64,000 nucleotides of DNA. Source: Himantopus leucocephalus. Taxonomy: Eukaryota; Chordata; Aves; Charadriiformes; Recurvirostridae. Below the pieces are notes generated by a model. It saw only the letters and a list, made by a program, of their open reading frames with translations. It was not told the DNA's origin and searched no databases. This document shows positions 13,401-26,300 of this stretch, piece after piece. Position 1 is the stretch's first letter. Each line of letters begins with the position of its first letter. The stretch covers positions 109,367,911 to 109,431,910 of the forward strand of contig RSEF01000003.1 of assembly GCA_003993805.1 (NCBI GenBank). The letters are read 5' to 3'. Made by a program: the position numbers and the translations under genes.

Positions 13401-14284
13401 TAGCTTCAGCAGGTTGAATGTATCAATTTGAGCTTTATTCTTGAATTCTAAAATAAATTATTTTCTCTGAAACTTGTAAAAAATATATATGAGTATATAT
13501 CAGTATGTCTTATACCGTGATTCAGTCTTAGTAGGCCAACAGTACTGTACTTTCATGCTTGATATTCTCAGGGAGTCTGGCGTCTATCTGTTTAAAGTGT
13601 AAAGATTTTTGTGAAGGTGTGACCATTAATCATGCTGTGTTCAAGACTGAACCTAATACTTTGCTCTTAATTGGATATTTCTTTTGACTGTTAATGGTAA
13701 AATATATTTCTCCTAAAGTAGTGCTTGTATTAAGGTAGTGTTCTGTAGGCAGTGCAACAGTGGCCAGTTTTGTATACACTTGTGTCTGAAAAAACACATG
13801 CTAATAAGTGGATCTAATTCAGCATTCAGTCTCTTTTTCCTTTTGGATTCCTTCATTTAGTGTCTCGAACTGCTGGAGTGTTTAGGTGTCCCTTGGGTTC
13901 AAGCAGCCGGCGAAGCAGAGGCAATGTGTGCCTACCTAAATGCAAAAGGACATGTTGATGGCTGCATTACCAATGATGGAGATGTCTTCTTATATGGAGC
14001 TCAAACAGTTTATAGGAACTTTGCCATGAATGCTAAGGTAATGTACCTCATGCTTTTCTCACCCTGTCTTTAGACTCTTCCCAAAAATGTAAATAGAAAG
14101 AAGGGACTTGAAACAATTGCTTAGATATTATTACATTTACCCTCTAGCAATTGGGTTTGTCTAAAATAGTGCTTTTAAGACAGGAACGTGTATTGGATGT
14201 GAGAGCAAAACAACTGAATTGAAGAACACTTATGGTATGTGTTTGTAGTGTCCTGTGATGTGTAATATAAAGCTAAGTATCAAA

Positions 14285-14316
<32 letters not shown>

Positions 14317-17300
14317 GTGTTAAAAAAAAAAAAAANCTCCCCTCCTTTCCTCCTCTATAGTGGAGAATTTGAGTGAAATAATTGCTTCCTGTAAATTTAC
14401 CGTTAGGGCATATGGGAGTGATTAGCCTCCTGGGTCTAATAACAGTGTTCACACACTTGCATTCTACAGGTTAGTTTTATTATGAGTATACTTTTAATTA
14501 ATACTATTAGTCTCCAATTGAACATGAATAGAGTAGGGATTGTACATCTGTATAATAATCAATTGTTGTGATGACTCAAAAAAACAAATCAATTTATGAC
14601 CTTTGGCTGAAGTGTTCACTTGTTAAGAATGCAATTTTCCAGACCTGGCAAAAGGCAACCCCAAATTTCCAGAATTTTTAGTGTCTCTATAAATCAGAGA
14701 AAGAAATGCATGTGTTGTCTGGTGAATCTGACAAGAAAGCGGAGGAAAAATGATATTGGGGTTGGAATTTTAAGTAATGTTCATTTGAAAGACTGTTGAG
14801 GAAATACTTCAGTAATAGGAGAAAATCAATAGAACAGAAAAAAAGCACTATGAACAATTAACTTTAAAAAAAAAATAAAGCCGACAGAAGATAATTTGCT
14901 TTGATGGCACCGTGTTTGGGTTTTGTCTTGACCCAGTTCTTTTCTTTCGTTCAACTTCCTTGTCTTTTATCACCAAAAATGAAGGTAGCCTCAATCTTTC
15001 AGGTGTACTTTGTTACATATCTAAGTCAACATAAAAAAATAATTTATGTAGGTGTGTGCCTGTTAGGGGTATCTGTTCCAGAAAACTAAATTACTTTGGG
15101 TTGTTTGCTTGTGTGGGGTTGTTTTTTAGGGGGAGGCAGCGGCCTATGTTTTAATTCATGTCAATCTTGACATCATTTTGGTGTGTTTGAGTCCCTCTAC
15201 CCTTCAAAGTTTCAGGTGTTTCTTTAGCTTATGTCTAGGTAACATGTTAATTGTTTTATCTCTTTTTACTCAAGTAGCACATTAAAATGTTGACATGGAT
15301 TTTAAAAACTGCAGTTCCTGAGGACTTACACAGCCACTAGTACTAGACATAATATTAATTTTGCCACACCTTTTCTACAGGTAGTAAACAATAAAAACAC
15401 CCTTTGGCTTATTTTAGTTTCTTTCAACCATTGATGCCCCTACTTACAACTTAAAAGTCCAGAACGGTAGTTATTTATGTGGTGTCCATGCATTACACTA
15501 TAAATTTTGATTGCTGGTTTGGGGTTTTCTTTCTCTTTTTTTTTTTTTGCTATCAGACCCCTTGTATGGAATAGACCCATTTCCTGCAGATGTGGGTGAA
15601 TAGGGGTGGGTAAGCAATTACAATTAAATGTGACTCAGGGCAGTTTCTTCCTTGATGTTACAGAAATAAAACATATGATAAATTTCTCTTGCAGGATCCA
15701 GTTCTTGACTGTTACACAATGTCCTCTATTAAGGACAAGCTTGGTTGTGACAGAGAGTCTTTGATTGGGCTAGCTGTTCTTCTGGGTTGTGATTATCTTC
15801 CAAAGGTAAGCAATATAATTTTTTTTTAATTAGGTACTTACAGTTTATTGTTTTTCAAGACAGTGTATCAAGGGAGACTTGTGCATTCTGACAAAAGGCC
15901 AGTCGATGAATGATGATGTGGATGATGGTCCATCTTCACCAGAGGTGCTGCGGAGGTCAGAAGGGCCTACCCCCCTGTATCACGACCACCTCCATGAGGA
16001 AGTAAAGACAGGTTATAGTTGTAGGCAGCTCCCTTCCAAGGGGAACAGAGGGTCCAATATGCCAGCCAGACCCTCCTCTTAGGGAAGTCTGCTGCCTTCG
16101 GGCGGCTCAGGTTAAGGACATCACTAGGAAACCTCCTAGCCTTGTACGGCCCTCAGACCATTACCCATTGCTGCTCTTCCATGTGGGTGGGGATGAAGCC
16201 GCAATGTGTAGTCTAAGGGGGATGAAAAGAATTGGTAAGGGAATCTGGAGCACAGGTTATTTTCTTCTCTCTCCTCCCAGTTGCAGGCAGTGACATCGGA
16301 AGAAACAGACAGGCCCAGTCTATTAATACGTGGCTCCAAGGCTAGTGACACCACCACAGTTTTGTGGTTTTCGATAATGGGAGGGCCTACACGGCACCAG
16401 GCTTCCTGGCATCAGATGGGGTTCACCTTTCTGAAAGGGGGAAGAGGCTCTTTGCTTACAAGCTAGTGGTGCTCATTGACAGAGCTTTAAACTAGGCTTG
16501 AGGGGGAAGGGGCACAATATCAGGCTTGCCAATGTCAAGTTGTGGGATGACAGGCAACAGTTAGAGGGATGGGATGCTAGTGAGGGCCCTCAGCCTGTTG
16601 CTCTGACACGTGCTGGCTATGCTGCAGCACACTTGAAGTCTTACAGAGATGAGCCAGGGGCTCCTGAGGTAGTAGGAGTCAAGAGGGATACACCAGTGAA
16701 ATAACCCAAAGGAATTAAGGTGTGTTCCTCTAAGGAAGTGACGTGGCCGACAGCCCAGCTGAAATGCCTCTACATGAATGCACGCAGTATGGGCAACAAA
16801 TAGGAGGAGCTGGAAGCCACCGTGCTGCTAGAAAGCTACAAGGTAATTGACATTACTGAAACTGGGTTGGACAAATCCCATGACTGGAATGTGGCTATTG
16901 ATGGCTACAGGCTGTTCAGAAGGGACAGGTGAGGAAGGAGGGGTAGAGGCATTGAAATAGGGTGTGAAGAGCTGTCTTTGAAGAAGAGCCATGAGCAGGT
17001 TGAAAGCCTATGGTAAGAATTAGAGACCAAGGCAACAAAGAGAGCCTTGTGGTTGGTGCCTGCTACAGGCTGCCCAATCAGGGAGAGCCTATTGATGAAG
17101 CCTTTTTACTCCAGCTACAGGAGGCATCGTGCTCGCAGGCTCTGGTCCTGCTGGCAGAATTCAACCACCCCGACATCTGGTAAAGTACGACAGTGAGCTG
17201 TAGGCAATCCAGGAGACTCCTGGAATGCAACAAAGATAACTTCTTAAGCCAGGTAATAGACAGACCCACCAGAGGGGGTGCGATACTGGCCCTGATGGTC

Positions 17301-20300
17301 ACCAACAGCAGTGAGCTAACTGGTGATGAGAAGATTGGAGGCAGCCTGGGCTGCAGTGATCATACACTAGTGGGGTTCGCAATCCTGAGGGACATGAGTC
17401 AGGGGAAGAGTGAAGTCAGGACCATGAATTTTAGGAAAGCAAAATTCCAGTTCTTCAGGGAGTCAATAGGACCCCCTGGAAAACTGCCCTCAGGGACAAG
17501 GGAGCAGAACAGAGCTGGCAGATCTCTGAGGATGCTTTCTGTAGGGTGCAAGAGCTCTTGATCCCCAGGTGTAAGAAATCAGGAAAGGAGGGGAAGAGGT
17601 TGGCATGGCTGAGTTCAGACCTGCTGGTCAAATTAAAGGGCAAGAAAGAGGTGCACAGGCAGTGGAAGCAGGGACAGGTATCCTGGGAAGAGTGTAGGGA
17701 CCCTGCCTGGTTGTGTAGGGATGGGGTCGGGAAGGCCAAGACGCAGCTGGAGCTGAACTTGGCAAGGGATGCAAAGAATAAGAAGGGCTTCTACAAGTAT
17801 GTCAGCCAGAAAAGGAAGGTCAGAGAAAGTGGAAAGTGTCCTCCCACTGATGAGCAAGACTGGCAAACTGGTAACAGCAGACAAGGAGAAGGCTGAGGTA
17901 CTCAACAACTTCTTTGCCTCAGTCTTCACTGGCAACCTCTCTCCTCACACCTCTCGAGTGGACGGACCACGAGGCAGGGACTGGGGGAGCAAAGTCCCTC
18001 CCCCTATAAGAGAAGATCAGCTTCATGACCACCTGAGGAACCTGCGCATCTATGGGACCTGACGAGATGCATCCCAGAGTCCTGAGGGAATTGGCTGATG
18101 TAGTTGCCAAGCGGCTCTCTGTGATATTTCAGAAGTCCTGGCAGTCAGGTGAAGTCCCTGGTGACTGGAAAAAGGGAAAAATTGCACCCATTTTTAAAGG
18201 GGGTAGAAAAGAGGACCCTGGGAACTACTGAATTATCAGTCTCACCTCTGTGCCTGGGAAGATCATGGACCACATCCTCCTAGAAGCTATGCTAAAGCAT
18301 ATGGAGGACAGGGAGGTGATTTGAGACAGCCAGCATGGCTTCACCAAGGGCAAGTCCTGCCTGACCAACCTTGTGGCCTTCTGTGATGGAGTGACTACAT
18401 CAGTGGCCAACGGAAGAGCTATGGATGTCGTTTATCTGGACTTCTGTAAGGCTTTTGACACAGTCCCTCACAACATCCTTCTCTCTGAATTGGAGGGATA
18501 TGGATTTGATGGGTGGACTGTTTGGTGGATGAGGAATTGGTTGGATGGTCACACCTAGGGGGTAGTGGTCAGCGGCTCAGTGTCCAGATGGAGATAGGTG
18601 ACAATTTGTGTCCGTCAGGGGTCCATATTGCAACCAGTACTGTTTAAAATCTTCATCAATGACACAGATTGAGTGCACCCTCAGCAAGTTTGCAGACAAC
18701 ACCAAGCTTAGTGGTGTGGTTGACAAGCCTGAGGGACAGGATGCTATCCAGAGGGACCTGGACAAGCTGAAGAAGTGGGCACGTGTGAATCTCATGAGGT
18801 TCAACAAGGCCAAGTACAGGGTCCTGCATATGGGTCAGGGCAACACCCGGTATCAATACAGGCTGGGACATGAAGGGATTGAGAGTAGCCCTGCCAAGAA
18901 GGACTTGGGGGTACTGGTGGATGAAAAGCTGGCCATGAGTCGACGGTGTGCACTCACAGTCCAGAAAGCCAACCATATTCTGGGCTGCATCAAAAGAAGT
19001 GTGGCCAGCAGGTCAAGGGAGATGGTTTTCCCTTTCTACTCTTCAACTAGATCTCGGTAATCATGCATTGCATACAGTTTTCAGGGGATGGCAAATCTAC
19101 CACCTCTCTGTACGTGCTACAGGTGTAGTAATGGAGTAGATATCGAAATCAAGGAATTATTGAAAGGGAGGGGAAGAGTTCTTTGGGTTTGTGGTTTTAT
19201 TGGGGATTTTAATTATTTTTCAGAAAATGTTCATGCGTTTTTGTTTGTCACCTTTTGGAACTGATTTTGGCTAAGTGCTTGAGGTCTTCAAATATTAAAA
19301 GTTGTTTCTGTTGTCATAAAGCATCTCTTTCCTGTGCGTGAAAGCTTTTTGCTATGTTTCTTCTGTCATTTAAGTTCCAGCCTTTTGACTCTAAAATCTA
19401 AAAGATCTGTCTTTGTCTTGTCTCTTTCCAAGATAATTCTGAAAAGCTTCAGCTCACTGACAGTTAGCTGGCAAGAATGTTCCTAGTATTTTATATGTTT
19501 TATATTGTCCTGTTGCAGATAACAAGAAGGGAAACAAAACAAATAAAACCTCTTTTCCTATTGTTTTCTACTACTTTCTTTGCCTTGTTTTATCTCAGCT
19601 GCTATTGAGCATTAGAACATTTTATACAGCTTGTGTGTTACACTGGTGCAGCTGTAATCTGTCACCTTTTCTGACTTTAGAACTTGGTCAAAAATTATTT
19701 TTCTCAATTTATTTTCAACGTCTAGGATCACTTTTGTCAGTTCTCTATAATGTTATGAAGGCAGTTTTTATGAACGTCTAAATACTTTGTTTGTTTGTCA
19801 TTAAATAACGTTTCATATTTCTGTCTCTATAGGGTGTTCCAGGAGTTGGTAAAGAACAAGCTTTAAAGTTAATTGAGACTTTGCAAGGTCAAAACTTATT
19901 GCAAAGGTAAAGTCAAAATTTATGTTGTATGCTGAAATACTTTGCTTTTATTCAAAGACTTGCTGGTATGGTACCTCAGCTCCAAGGTAATGTTTGTAAT
20001 ACTTTAAGGGGGGTGGGGGGAGTGATTATCACATTCCTTATTTTGTATTTGCTAAATGAATTCTGTGTTTTGCTAGGCAAGCTTCTTAATTGTTTTAAAT
20101 ATGAGCTGACTCCTAGCTCTTGAGCTAGCAAATGTATGTGGATAATAGGAAAGAAAGTCATAGGGACTGATGAGAGACTTCTGCTGATTTTTAGTTGGGT
20201 TCTGGATCAGGACATGAGATACCAGATACTTGCTATGTTTGTTATCATAATGTGTGCGTCAATACTAGAAATCCAATAATCATATAATGTACTTTTAAAA

Positions 20301-23300
20301 AAAGTCTATTTCATAAATTAGAAAACTCCTAGAAGCCTGAGAAGTATAAAAGGAGTATTTTTGCGTTCTATTTTAAGTTAAAAGTATTTCTTAATCCTTT
20401 TAATATCATCCTTTTAGGTTTGAGCAATGGAAAGAGCAATTTCAGTATGATAATAATCCACCTTTGGTTGTTAAAAGGGTAACTCACTGTACTGAGTGCC
20501 ATCATCCAGGTCAGTGTGAAAAGCACTGGATTTTATTTTTAGCCTAATTGTTTACATTTTGTTCGGGTGCGTGGGGCGGGGAGTGGTGGTTTGTTTGTTT
20601 GGGTTTGGGGTTTTTTTATGTCTAGCATTAAAAATTACTTTTCTTGTCATTCAGCTTCTGGCCTATCTTCACATTTTCGGTATATAAATATTTTTGAGGC
20701 TGGGGACTACCTTTCTTCAAATGTGAAACTAGTTGATAGCAGATGGAATGCTATCACAATGCTGTTGTGAGATCCCAAATATTTACCTTTTTCACATTAT
20801 CAATAAAGTATGCATGCTATACTGACAATCAACTGTTTCTTTAGTTGCCTGAATTGATCTTGCATCAAGAGGACTGAATCTGTTAGTATTGCTGGGTTTT
20901 CCTGCAGCATTTTCTTAAAGAGAAATGAATTTTAAGGAACCTCATTTTGGTAGCATCTTTCATCAGTGAACTTGTTTAAACCCATCACTTAAAGAAGGAA
21001 AAGCTTTTTTCAAGTATGTTACTTACATATATTTGTCAGGATGTCACGGACTACTTGTGTAGTTTTTTAGGTAATAAGGTATTTAGCATAAGGTCTGAAA
21101 CTTGGGAAAAAGTCTTTAAAAAAAAATAGAAAGCTTGCTTGTATTTTACAGTTTTCACTGTAAGTATGTAAATACAGCTAATGCACTTAGATCTGCTTAC
21201 GGCTACTTTTCGTGTCAGATACATGTGAATTCTGAGCCTTGTATTTGCACTATTAGCTTCGTGTTTTTGGAGATTTTTGAAGCCTCTTTTCTCCTCACGT
21301 ATTGTGCATCTGCTTCTGTAGGATCTTACAAGGAACATGAGCACAGTGGATGTAAATTCTGTGAAAGCACTAGATCCTGCAAACCCAATGACTCCAAATA
21401 CTGCTGCCCTTGTGAATGGCATCGGTTAGAGCGAATGAAACAAGCAAGTGCAGTGGAGGACAATATCAGAAAGTAGGAATATCCTGAAAATTGAACTGCT
21501 TTTCCCTGCATTTGTGTGCAGGGTGAGCATTTAAATTCTGCATTTTTCCCATTCGTATTCAGTTCCTAACACATTTGTTTTACCTGCAGAAGAGCTAACA
21601 GTTGTGAGGGCTTTCCATTCTCTGAGGTAACAAACAAGCCTATTTAAAGATAATTTTTTTAAATGAATTAATTGACATTTCAGATTTCTGCCCTCTCTTG
21701 AACTGTCTCTCTTTTTTTTTTTTATCTCAAGGTTATCCAAGAATTTCTTGTAAACAAGAATAAATTGATCAAGATAAAGGAATGCCAAAGGCCAAATTTG
21801 TTGTCCTTTCAGGTATATAACAAAATACTGGATATTCAGCTTTGTAACTTTAGGTATTAGCAACTCTTGATTGTGGACTCTTTTTTTTTTTTTTTAACGT
21901 TAAACTAACTTTTCAGCATTTTCTTTTTTTTTTCTTTTGTATCCTTGAGATAACCAGCTTCTGTGTATAACAAGCAGAGTGGCTTTTATTCTGAATTTTA
22001 CTTGTTTTCCCTAAAACCAGATAGCAGGCTTGTATATAGAATAGAAAAGACTATTTCAGTTGGAAAGGACCTACAATGATCTCGTAGTCCGACCTGACCT
22101 GACAAATTCAGGGCTGACCAGAAGTTAAAGCATGTTACTAAGGGCATTGTCCAAATGTCTCTAAAACACTGACAGGCTTGGGGCATCCACCACCTCTCTA
22201 GGAAGCCTGTTCCGGTGTTTAGCACAAATACTGCCAGCTTTCAAGTTCAGAGGCCCTTTAATTCAAAGTGCACAAAGCTCAAAAGTGGTCTAGCGTATTT
22301 CTCTGTCTACAGAAGAAAGGATAAATATGCTGAGAGGCTTTTTTTGGAGGGATGGGAGGGGCGGGGAAGGGTATTAATACATGCATGTTAGCATTGTTTT
22401 CTAAGAATGATCTTTATTTGTTGTTTTTTTTTTAATTTGTGAAAGCAGATCTTTTACAATGTTTCTCATTTTTCCAGGATTGATGACAGTGTGAGAATTA
22501 TATGTAGCATAGTAGACCGCTGTTGAGCAATGTAGCTTTAATGAAAATCCGTGTTCATCTTTCTCTGATATGCAAAATATGTAATTTTCACAGCTCCTTG
22601 CATAGTTGATCTGAATCTGATCAGGTGTTTAGCAACAGTCTTATCCCTGCTGCTGCCGCTACACAACTGTTCTCTTGGCTTGTTATTGACGGCTGATGAA
22701 TCTGCCATGTTATGGGTGACTGTTCCCTCCCTAGTCAGTGAGGTACTGTTAGGCATTGCACTAATGTGTAAAAGCGTTCTAGATATTTTAAGTATTTAGT
22801 CCTGCACCCCTACGACAAAACTGTCTAAGGATGATATCTAACAGAATCTAACTGATATCTAACAGTTTGGGGCGGTTTTTTTGTATTAACAGATCTTTGC
22901 TTCTGAGAAGATGGAATGGCACAAACATTATGCTTGTAAGAAACTGTTAGCACTATTGACACGTTATGATATGATCCAGAGAAAATCTGGATACATTGAT
23001 TCAAAACAACTGCAGGCAATACGGTAATGTAGCTTGATTTCTTGGACTTAATATGTTTGCTTCTGCTGTTGGATGAAAATATGATTTTTTTTTCCTTTTT
23101 TACTGAAATATAATACTTTTATTCCATCTCTGTTTCAAGCTTTGTGCTCATTTTGAATAGAGGTAAAAATTTAGATGAATGCACCAATTCTTATATGACA
23201 CATAAGTAATACATATAGTAGTTTCCTTTCATTCTAACTGACAATGCCTGCTTTTTCCTATGCTTACTTTCTGTTCTGTTTCCTTGGATCTGCACGTGAG

Positions 23301-26300
23301 ATTTAGCATTACAGGTTTGATCCTCTGCTCAGGTTCTCAGCAGAAGTTTAATTGACTTCTGTGATGCGCAGTAAGAGCCCAGGCTTAGAAATGAGCGTCT
23401 GCAGATTCAGTCATGGTCTCTGATTTCTTACCAGACCTAACAACTGTCATTGTACAGTGTGTCTGATAAAAACATTGGTTTACGGTTCTACTCTGCTAGA
23501 CCTTCTCAAAACAACATTTTCTTTCAGGACTACTGCATTTAGGAATATAAAAATGGCCAAGTACCCTGCTACTAAAAATGAATAGGCAGGGAGAAAAACA
23601 GGATAAGCATGTAACTACTTTCCCTAGAATATTTTCCTACCACCTAGGTTTCTGTTACTCAGAGGTTTTCTGAGCCAGAATTAGTAGCTGCTTATTCTGC
23701 CAGCCCTCAATGTATTTTTTTTAATGATCTAATCTTTCCTAAACTTACATAAATTTTTAGAATCTACAGTGTCTGTTGGCAAGTCTGAACTTAATGTCAC
23801 TGTGTGAAGGGGATCGTTTCTTATTTTAACTTCAGTATCTGATGATTTCATTTGCCAAATGAAACCCAATTCCTCCCCCTCCACACCCACCCCCAGTTCT
23901 TGTAGTGCAAGAAGGTTGTTAGTTTTCCCATGTTCTTTGATGCTGTTCAAGATTTTATAGACCTTAATTTTGGGGGACAGAAGAACAGTCAGTAGCAATG
24001 TGATGATATCTCTCCTGGGTTAATGTGTCATAATCTGTTAAATTATTATTTGCAGAGAAGCTGTTCTCTTCAGTGTTACCTTTCAAAAGAGTGGAGAGAC
24101 TGGTTGGGGTCTGCTTTTTAAATGGGTTGGCTAGGTAAATTACCAGCATTTACCTTGATGAATGAGTTAATTGACATCCTGCGTTTATAACACTGTCTAG
24201 TGTTTTAAGAGTTTGAAAGACAGATCATGCGTACTCTAGATTGCTTCTGTTAACAAGTGTTTAAAAATGCAGTAATGATTCAGCAGGAGCCTCTTCACGT
24301 GTAGGAACCTATTAAACTGGCGTATAGATAATATTTTTAGAAAAATCTCAAAGACTGACTGTCCCTGCTCAGTTCGTGTCTTATCTTCTTTCATGCTCTC
24401 ATGCGAAATATATAAATGACCCTGACTGGTCATTCAGAAAACTACTGTCTATGGCAACAGCCTTCTTGGTATAGTTGAAGATAAACTGATGTTTGTAGGA
24501 GTCTGCGTTATGGTTGTTTGTTACAGAATAGCTTTTTGATTTCTTGTTACGGTCTTCTGAGCAATATCATTAAAAAAAAGTTTCGGTATTCATATCTAGA
24601 CCCAAAGTTTTACTGCATAACGTAGAGAAGTAATGTGTTTTTTAAAAGGTGTATTAATTTCACAAGTACAAGAATAATTTTCATCTGAATCATTACAAAT
24701 TAGAGTATTGAAATATTTCTAGATAACTTAGATTTTTCATTTCTTATTCAAACAAAATAATTTAATAGGCTGCTTCTTGTTCTTACAGGATAGTCAAGAC
24801 ACGTGTTAAAAACGGAATTCCTTGTTTTGAAATTGAGTGGCAAAAACCAGGTTGGTCTGGTTTCTATGTGCTTTATGGAACAAAACAGTTCATAGAAAAA
24901 GAGAAAAGCATGCTTTAAAGAGGAAAAGAGTTTAACAACATTATGAGGAAATGAAATGTGGGTGAGATTGGAAACTGTTCTATGAAAACAATAGAAAATG
25001 TGCATCAAATTTCACACACCCTGAAAGTAAAAGCAATGCTTCAAAAAAAAAAAAATTACCTAGAAAGCAAGGGACTCGGTCTTCAGGTACTTTTTCTGGT
25101 ACACGTTAATAAGACCTGGACTCTGTATTTCATATCTTATTTCACTGTCCACCTGAAGCTGTGTCTGTTTACTAGCTAGACGTTTTTCTGTGCTGACAGA
25201 CTTCTACCTTTACTGTGCCCATTTGAGCCAGGAGACCAGCAAAAAGGAAAAGATTTAGTAAAATCTCAAACATTCACCTTTTTATATACTGTCTTTGTAC
25301 TCAGATAAATCTTTTGTTCTTTGTTTTTCTTATTCCCTACTTTGAAATGTCTGTATATACGTGCCTAGTATATCCATGTCTAATGTACATTCATTAATTT
25401 TTTAGAACATTATGTTGATGCAGAAGATGAGCCTGCGGAGTTGTTTGTAGTCACAGTAGAAGAGGAGTCTTTGTTTCGGGCTGCTTATCCTGATGTCTTT
25501 GCCCTTTATCAAGTGGAAAAGTCTGAAGTTCTGAAGAAGAAACAGAAAAGTAAGTCCAAAAGCTTATCTCATATGAACTTGCGGGTCTTGCCAGAACACA
25601 TGAAGCAAAAGCAACAAACATTTCTGCCACTGTTGAGCAATATCATGTTTTGTCAAGATCAGGGCATGACATCTTGCAGGGACTGTGCTTTTATGTTACC
25701 ACTTCATATTTTGACTCTAGGAAATCTGAACTGTGGTTAATATGCCATTTTGATATGCCCTTTTTATTTTTTTCAGACAGGAAAGACAGACCAAAAGAAA
25801 AGGACTTATCAAATGTTTATGATGAAGTTAGTGATCTTCTGTCTCAAATGAACTTAAAATCTAGATGTGGAATTCTTCCTGTGCAAGACTCCACATCAGA
25901 TATAAAAGCTCCCCCAGAAGATCAGATACACCAGAGAAGTACTGAATCAAAAGATCTAGTGTTAGCTGCAGCTTCCTGCATCACAACTGCTCAAACGCCA
26001 GCATCAGCAGCTGCTCTTCCTCTGACTGCATCACCTTACTCACGCTTACAGAGCATGTTGGCTGACTCATCTGTATTGCCAGCACAATTTACTGAAAATT
26101 CAGGGATATCATCCTCTTCCTCACTAATAGCTGGTCTACAACTGAGCAGTATTGATCGGGAAGGAACTTTCGTCAGCACTAAATCAGCCTGTGGCAGTGA
26201 TACCCATGATCCAGCAGCTGACTTAACTACTACATACATAAAACACTCGCATCCACTAGGTCATGAAACTGTAAGAAACAGCTCAGAATATTCAGATGCT

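Noticed and set aside
17193..19139. Multiple ORFs with endonuclease and reverse-transcriptase similarity
   Set aside because: They are fragments of one degenerate CR1 element with stops and frameshifts, not host genes.
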